NCBI GenBank assembly: GCA_011317545.1
Contig: WUJK01000011.1
Location: 945,501-1,009,500, forward strand
Direction: 5' to 3'
DNA from: Coniella vitis
Taxonomy: Eukaryota > Ascomycota > Sordariomycetes > Diaporthales > Schizoparmaceae
Length of the DNA: 64,000 nucleotides
The translations under genes and the position numbers were made by a program. Positions 57,712 through 64,000 of this stretch are shown piece after piece; position 1 is the stretch's first letter; every line of letters begins with the position of its first letter. The notes below the pieces were generated by a model, which saw only the letters and a list, made by a program, of their open reading frames with translations, did not search any database and was not told where the DNA came from.

Positions 57712-60700
57712 TTACCTCTCCATGCCAGGGACTTTCCCACCTCTGACTTCTTTCTCGGCACCTCCTCCACCACCAAGGCCGAAAAACTTGCCAATCCTCG
57801 ACAGTGGCCTCGGCCCCCGTTTTGCCAAATCCTTCCCATTGCTAATGTGCATGGCCACGCGCGCCGTCTCACCCAACACCTCGAGCACGCCGTCGCCCGT
57901 GCGCGCCGAGCACTCGAGGTATCTCGACGCGCCAATGTTTTCACGAAATTGTTCTCCTTGCTCGGGTGTCACGAGAGACTTGCCGCTGCGGCGGAGCTTC
58001 TCGACGGAGCGCGCGTGGAAGCGAATGTCGGCCTTGAGGCCTACGAGGAGGATGGCGGCGCCGGGACAGTTGCGATTGACTTCTGCGACCCACTGTGAAG
58101 ACATGGAAGAAAAGAGAGTATCTTGTTAGCCTGTGGGAGTTTGATTTCTGCAGGATAGCACAGTCTAGTAGCAGGAACGGGAGGTAATTGGTAACAAAAA
58201 AAATGCGAGCTTGCAAAAAATAGACTTACCCGGCCCAGATGCTTGCCCTTGGAATCGGTCGAGCCAATATTCACACTAAAGCATACCAACGCCACATGTG
58301 CGTCGTTGAGCCACGTTGGGTCATAGTCGATGCCGCGGATGTCCCACAGCGACAACTCCATGGGCTCTTCGTCGACTGCTATTCGGACGGTCTCCATGAT
58401 GGGACACTTGTCGACATTGGTCTGCGACAGAGCACTTTAGCAAATGGGCCAAGAAGAAGAAGAAGAAGAAGAAAAGAGCTTCTCTCTCTTACCTTGACAT
58501 AATGCCCTTTTGCCATCCGTCTGTATGGATATGGAGAAAAGCTTGCATTAGCACACATAGCAATACCAGCCAAGTCAAGACGCAAAAAAACAACCCCCCA
58601 AAAAAAAAACACGACAAGACAAACGTACGCAATCAAGCAAGTCTTGCCACAGCTGAAATTCCCCACCACCACCACCTTCTTTTTGATGAACGGCCCCGGA
58701 AACCTAGGAATATAGACAATCGGTGTCTTTGGCAGTGGCTTGCCCCTGCTGCATTGCGTCTGTGAATTGAGCGTTGACTGCGAGTGCATCTCCCGCAGGC
58801 TATGCGGCACGCCGCCAATGGGAGGCGGAGGCGTCAGTAACTGGCGTTGGGAGCCGCCAGCAAGGTTGTTACCAGAGGCGAATTGCGGGTTGGACCGGCT
58901 GCTGGGCGAGGCTTGCGAGCTTGTGGTCAGCGCCGACTCAACTGTCTGTTGCGAGGCTGGAAAGGACGAGGATTTGGACAGTGGGTGCAAGTCCGAGAAT
59001 GGCGGCGAGGGGATGTACGAGGCAGACGAAGGCTGCGACACCGAGCCAAGGAGGGCCCTGTTATGGTGGTGGTGGTGGTGGTGGTTGTGGTTGGGGTGGT
59101 GGGTGGTGTCGAGTTGGGAAAAGGGCAAGTGCTGGCCGCCACCATTGCGCAGACTGCCCGTTTCGTTGGTCTCTTTGGATGCCAAATCATCGTAGTATCC
59201 GTCTTCTTCACCTTCTGTTGTCTTGACCGTCGACAGGGAGTGGTTGTAGCTGGCCTGGTCAGAGGACGAGCCCTCGGGGCGCGATGAGCCATGAGGGTAG
59301 ACGTGCCCGACGAGGTTCACAGACAGCCGCCCCAACACGTGGACCGGAACTTGGGCGAAAGCGAGCGCCTCTTCTGAGATGCCTCCTTCCTCCTCCTCGT
59401 CCATTTTGACTTCCTTTTCGTGGTGTATGGCAACCTCGATTCCAGAGACGCTGGGGTGACCGGGTCGTATGCCGGCCGGCTCCGGCAAAGACCTGCCCTC
59501 CCGGGTGACGCCACCCAGGCCCAGGCCGAGACCTCGCGAGGACCCTGCTCCTCCTCCTTCTCCCTCACGACTGCGGATCGACAATGTCCTCCGCATACTG
59601 TGTGTTGATTGTGATCCGCAGCCAAGAGACCCGGGGCCGGCGAACAGCGTTGGCGATACGGTCGCATTGTTGCCGTGGTCCGAATTCAGGAATCCATCCA
59701 TTACGAAAAACCCTGTCGTCGGCGCTCTGCCATCGAGGGACGCATCGGGCTCGGGTGTTTTGCTGGGTGAAGCGTAGTCGATTGCATCTGAAACGCCGAT
59801 GGGCAAAAGCTTCTCGAGGCCTCTTTGTGGAACACTGGGCCCAACCACATCCAAGCCTCCTGCCGCTGCCGAGGAAGAAGAGGAGGAAGACAGGTTGCGC
59901 CTCAAGGGCTCCGGAACGGGGATCGAGCTGCGCACGTCTCTCAACTCCGGCACGTCAAACTCCTGCGCCCGATCGAGCGTCTTGACGGCATCCTCCCACG
60001 ACTCTGTCTGTGCCAGCGCCTCGGTGTAGGCAATAATCTGGCCCAAATGAACCTGCAACGCAAAATGCTCCCGCGCCAGTGTCGCATTGCTGTAGCTGAT
60101 GATGATGGACGATCCCAGCTGTCGCAGTTCCTCAAGCACTTCGGAAATCTGCAGCTGCTCGCCTTCTTGGGCCCCGGACCCGGGGCTCGAGTGCCTCGCC
60201 ACCAGAGTGGCAATGAGATCCGCAACGTGACCCATCAGGCTCCGATGCACGCTCAGCGACTTGTGCAGCTCGCTGACCTCGTCACGGCCCTCGGCCGTCC
60301 ACCGCGGCTGGCCGTGGGCCTCGGCATGGCGACGCAGCAGCGCATCGATGCGCAGGACAACGGTGATGCAGTTTGTGAGGATCGGCCGGAGGTGCGTCTG
60401 CAGCTCCTCGGGTATCGCCGGCCTCCCGCGGTCTGTCTGCATGTCATAGTCGTCGAGCAGCTGCAGCACCATGAGAAGCTCCGACAGCTCACGCGTGACG
60501 GGCGCCAGGTCGACGCGTGAGGAGCGGCACAGGCGCACAAAGTTGGTCACATCGGTCGAGATCTTTTGGACGGTCGTAATGAGGGCCTGGCAGGCGGAGC
60601 CGATGATGGAGGCGGGGCGGGCCGCTGCTGGGTATGGGCGGCCTGCTTGCCTGCCGATGCTGGTGGCGGTGATGTCGTCGTGTTGGGGGGTGTTGTTCTG

Positions 60701-60793
60701 GTGGTGCGGGTGGCTGTTGTTGTTGTTGTTGTTGTTGTTGTTGTGAAGAGTGAGGTCGTCGTCGTCGTCGTCGACGGTGGCTACAGGATCCAT
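57712..60793 (-). CDS. STAND-N-like region fused to atypical Rho-like GTPase
   Basis: Four exons (60793-58629, 58520-58493, 58421-58230, 58092-57712), all with canonical introns, give 921 residues. After Asp and Asn runs, residues ~45-300 are helical (SIIGSACQALITTVQKISTDV; VTRELSELLMVLQLLDDY), resembling the fungal N-terminal domain found on STAND/NACHT proteins. Residues ~300-700 are Ser/Pro-rich and disordered with a His run. The C-terminal ~215 residues are a small GTPase of Rho type: P-loop GNFSCGKT (711-718), possible switch-I Thr732, DxxG as WDIRGID (758-761), base-binding LVGLKAD (812-817, as in Rho) and CSAR (856-859). The usual switch-II Gln is Ile762 and there is no C-terminal CAAX box (ends KVPGMER), so it may be slow in hydrolysis and not prenylated. 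The fusion is strongly supported because P-loop and switch regions are joined through exact splice junctions. Confidence 0.82.
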
Positions 60794-63414
60794 TGTGTGG
60801 CCTGGTCAAAAGGGGAAAGAAGAACTAGCTAGGCTGTCGGCAGATCATGGGTGTAAGCGTCGAGGAACCACCGCCTCCTGGGGTCGCGCGTCGTACGGAT
60901 CCTCCTCGAGCTACTGGCGCACGCTGGCTGTCACAGTCGGCGCTTCATTCGTACAACAGCAGAGCCAATGCGACATTCAGCCTTTGGTCGCGCTGTTGAC
61001 TGCTTTTGTTTGGTGGTGGTGGTGGTAGGTGAAGCGAGCACTGCAGGGTCAACGAGCAGTCGACAATGCAGGCGGCCAACAAACAGACCAAAGGGGTAAC
61101 TCAGTAGCAGCCAGTCAGTGTCCTGCGAGCAAGCTGCCCTCCGCAAGCCTCAGCCCCGTGTTGATACAAAGCACTTGGCCAATCTGGACTCGAATAGACT
61201 CGAGGTTTAGTTGCGCTTTGTTGCGCTCAAGCGAAACTTGGGCCGGTAGTCTCGTAACTCTTTTGGGCCTCGTCACTTTTTTGGGAGGCGGTTGTGAGGG
61301 ATTAGAGATGGGTGACTGGGGAAAAAGAGACAGGATCCCACAGTGTTACACCGTCCCCCGTGTCCCCCGTGTCCCCCGTGCCCCCTCGCCGCCAGTTGGG
61401 TTTGGGTTTAATGCCCCTTCAAAGAGGTGTGGTGCCTTATTGGGTGGAGCCCGGCCGGGAACCCGGAATTGTTGCATGTAGCACTTGGGAAGGATTCGCC
61501 CGCCCTAACAGGTTGAGAGGCCGGAGGAGGACTACTACTATGATGGTACCAAAGCATGTACGTGGCACAGCACAGCAGCGAAAGAGCCCCAGGTTTTCTT
61601 CAACCGGTGGCGGCAGGTCAGGTGGCGACTTTGGCGTGGTGGCTCAAGCTGCACGCAGCAGGCCCTGTGTGTGCAGACTTCTAGATCTGGCACTGTATGT
61701 TGTTGATCCCTCGATGGTGATGGACAAACAGGTCCATGCTGACGGCCAAAAGCGGCCGTGTGGCCCTTTGATGTACGATGCAGGAGCGCATAATACCCCT
61801 TTGATGTAATAGGGATCGCTGTGCCGCTGAGCGCTTCCATAGTACATGGTATACATATTAGGTACACCCTCTGCTCTGTAGCATATGCTTTCCCAACAAG
61901 CAGCTGTGTCTCTTTGGCAATGCCATGCGCAAGGTCTCGTCGTTCTTCTGGACCCATCATCGACAGACAGACAAGGAGCCGGCAGACTGGTTGGGTTGCC
62001 ATGTCAATTTTCCGAAGCCGAGGTCCACCCAGCTCGTGGGATCCCAAGGGATGCACCGTGTTGCTGGAAGCGGAAATTGAAGTAGTAATGGCCCTTTCAG
62101 ACGCTGTTTTGCCCTGCTGTGAAACATGGCCTTGAAGGGCCTCGGCTGCATGTTCCCTGACAATCAAAGGGAGCGTCGCAATTGATGGTTTTGTTCTACC
62201 GTGATAGCCTGTAGCAGCCAAGCAGTCCGTTGGTGCGTCCCTGTAGCAAAAAGGAGGAAAAGGAAAAAGAAAAGAGAAATCCCAGTCGTGGATGGCATCC
62301 AGTCTCCATCGCTCAGCAGCAGCGACCAGCGGAGCGGAAAGAGGCTGGAGCAGATCCTGCTCTCCCTGTACGATACTATGTAAAGCTTATTAACAAATAC
62401 CCATGTATTACATAGTACTGTGATGAGTGTCTCCGCCCGCAGCCGTACTCCGGACTCCACACGAACGCTACTGCAACCGGTTGGGTGGGTGTGCCTCACT
62501 GGTCGCGATGGGGCGTTGCAACCGTTCATGGTGGGTACAAGATACTTGCTGTACTGGTGTGTGTCGCGTCTCGCTTCTCGAAAACGCTTCATGAACTCAA
62601 CTGGGCATCCTCAATGTGTGTCAGCCCGCTTGACGCCTGGTTTCATAACCGAGACCGCGTTTCTATTCTTGGGCCGGGGTCTAGACAATTCTCGTCTTTT
62701 GGAGATTGCCATCTGACACGTGCGGCTTTACTATGACAGCTTGCGGGTCTGTCCGGTCCCGCGTGGGGGTGCTCTTGAACTGTCGAGTTGGCTCTGGCTG
62801 GTCCTTCGATTTTTGCCGAGACAAATCAGCGTCCTCTGCTACTATGTATGCGTCCCTTCAAGGCAGCCATTGGATTGGCGTCTGCCCTGCTATTGGCTGC
62901 TACCTTTGCAAAAGTCAGGAAGCGTTGCTGTGTGTCGGCAATCAACTCATCCTCGGTCTCAGAGTCATAACAAAAGAACCTGCTGCTAATGTTTGCATGC
63001 GTATCGAGACGATACTTCTTTGCATGGGAAATGTACGCTGAGCAATGGAAATAAGGCTCCAGCATTGTCAGCGACACTTGCACACACACACACACACACC
63101 TTTCAGTGCAAAGTAGAGCCCAATCTTTGCCAAGTTTCTGCTCCCCCATATTTTGTGTGCGGATGCTATTATGCTGGAGAGATGGCTCATCAATCCGGTT
63201 CCCACGGATATATTGTCTGTAAATGGTGGTATCTTGGCAATACCTTCTGCAGTCTTGTGCGGATGTTTCACGACCGCAATAAAATCTGAATAATGGAATA
63301 GACTTGCAGATTTTCCTGCCCAGGTATGTCAGAACTTAATTCGAGACCAAAACTGCAGAACTTGAAGTTACCGACTTTAGGGTATAACGCTTCCCGCTCT
63401 TGCTGATTGCCTGA
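60794..63414. other. intergenic, 2.6 kb
   Basis: It holds the promoter of the Rho-like gene (left end) and the 3' flank of PRP17 (right end). Repeats: a CCCCGTGT-type tandem at about 61352-61386 and a (CA)n at 63080-63099. Motif copies lie at 62375-62382, 62409-62416 and 62841-62848. Frames of 100-227 codons (61312-61809 +, 61538-62221 -, 62164-62592 -) show no domain. Confidence 0.4.
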
Positions 63415-64000
63415 TCAATCCCAGTATCTGATGACGCCGTCCGCTCCAGCTGACACCAACTTGGACGTCTCCTGTGGATGCCACTTGACGCAGGTGACAG
63501 GGTCCTTGGTATCAATCTTATGGTACATTTTGCACGTCTTCCAGTCCCAAAAGACGAGGTAGCCTGCCGTATCACCACTGGCAAGGAATTGTCCATCGGG
63601 GCTGATATCAATATCGATGGCAGTGCCGGCGTTGTTGTGGCCGCGGTAGCTCTTCTTGCGGTTCTGTCGAAACTTGTCGTTGGCATTGTAGACGACAATC
63701 TGGTTATCACTGCTCTGATACGCGACATATTTCCCAGAGGGGTGCATCGCGCTTCGCGTCATGGGGAACATGTATGTCTCGGCAATGTACTTGATTGGCA
63801 CGGGGATGTTGTAGTCCCACGCTCGGAGCGACTTGTCATCACTTGTCGTCATGAATCGATCTCCAGCTTGTGTGAACGTGATGGTGTTAATGGCTGCCAA
63901 GTGGTGGTCGTACTCCTGAATCGTCTCGTTACCCCCGCGCGTGTCAAACTGCACAATCTTCTTGTCGTGCATACCAGCCAAAAATTCATGGCCATGCTCC
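63415..64000 (-). CDS. PRP17: pre-mRNA splicing factor PRP17/CDC40 (C-terminal part)
   Basis: The frame is open from the right window edge, reading EHGHEFLAGMHDKKIVQFD, to a stop at 63415-63417, so the gene begins beyond the window. About 195 residues are visible, covering the last WD40 repeats: IQEYDHHLAAINTITFTQ to DDKSLRAWD, then TRSAMHPSGKYVAYQSSDNQIVVY, IDISPDGQFLASGDTAGYLVFWDWKT, and VTCVKWHPQETSKLVSAGADGVIRYWD at the very end, as in all Prp17 proteins. Prp17 is a second-step spliceosome factor that acts in the nucleus and in yeast also affects the cell cycle. No intron is seen in the visible part. Confidence 0.95.
   Translation of the reverse strand, partial: EHGHEFLAGMHDKKIVQFDTRGGNETIQEYDHHLAAINTITFTQAGDRFMTTSDDKSLRAWDYNIPVPIKYIAETYMFPMTRSAMHPSGKYVAYQSSDNQIVVYNANDKFRQNRKKSYRGHNNAGTAIDIDISPDGQFLASGDTAGYLVFWDWKTCKMYHKIDTKDPVTCVKWHPQETSKLVSAGADGVIRYWD

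Noticed and set aside
61538..62221. 227-codon minus-strand ORF
   Set aside because: It opens with a non-ATG codon, has no domain and irregular composition.

Overview
The window is nuclear DNA of a filamentous ascomycete, most likely a Sordariomycete. The evidence is short spliceosomal introns (GTANGT donors, CTAAC-type branch sites), an intron-bearing tRNA-Ser with a Pol III terminator, and fungus-restricted families (ATG28, DUF1748, PX-associated/DUF3818, GH131). No bacterial, plasmid or phage features were seen.

Layout, left to right. 1-2.7 kb: 3' part of a gene with an RNase III-type signature followed by a very long basic tail. 3.1 kb: tRNA-Ser(GCT). 3.9-5.0 kb (-): secreted GH131 glucanase. 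6.6-8.9 kb (-): PX-associated/DUF3818 protein. 10.4-11.6 kb: BuGZ/ZNF207-type zinc-finger protein. 14.7-18.3 kb: secreted GH115 alpha-glucuronidase. 19.4-22.9 kb: Kip3-type kinesin-8. 24.4-25.9 kb: TauD-like dioxygenase. 26.5-27.4 kb (-): two-finger C2H2 protein. 27.4-33.7 kb: gene-poor stretch. 33.7-35.6 kb: degenerate caspase-like protein with a half zinc-cluster motif. 36.2-38.6 kb: ATG28. 39.2-40.0 kb (-): a four-exon DUF1748 microprotein gene that is invisible to a plain ORF search. 41.3-43.2 kb: pyruvate kinase. 45.0-46.8 kb: MFS drug:H+ antiporter. 49.0-50.5 kb: acidic hypothetical protein. 51.6-54.6 kb: membrane-anchored tandem amidohydrolase. 55.3-56.7 kb: hypothetical protein. 57.7-60.8 kb (-): large fusion of a STAND-N-like helical region to an atypical Rho-like GTPase. 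63.4-64.0 kb (-): 3' end of the splicing factor PRP17/CDC40.

The genes do not form an obvious cluster. They mix housekeeping functions (glycolysis, splicing, mitosis, autophagy) with secreted plant-polysaccharide enzymes (GH131, GH115) and transport. The items most worth a second look are the STAND-N-like/Rho-like fusion, the caspase-like protein lacking both catalytic positions, a dispersed intergenic palindrome (TACTATGTACATAGTA and half forms, 17 sites, none in a coding exon), and the DUF1748 gene whose first coding exon is only six bases. Exon boundaries were worked out by hand from splice consensus and reading-frame continuity.
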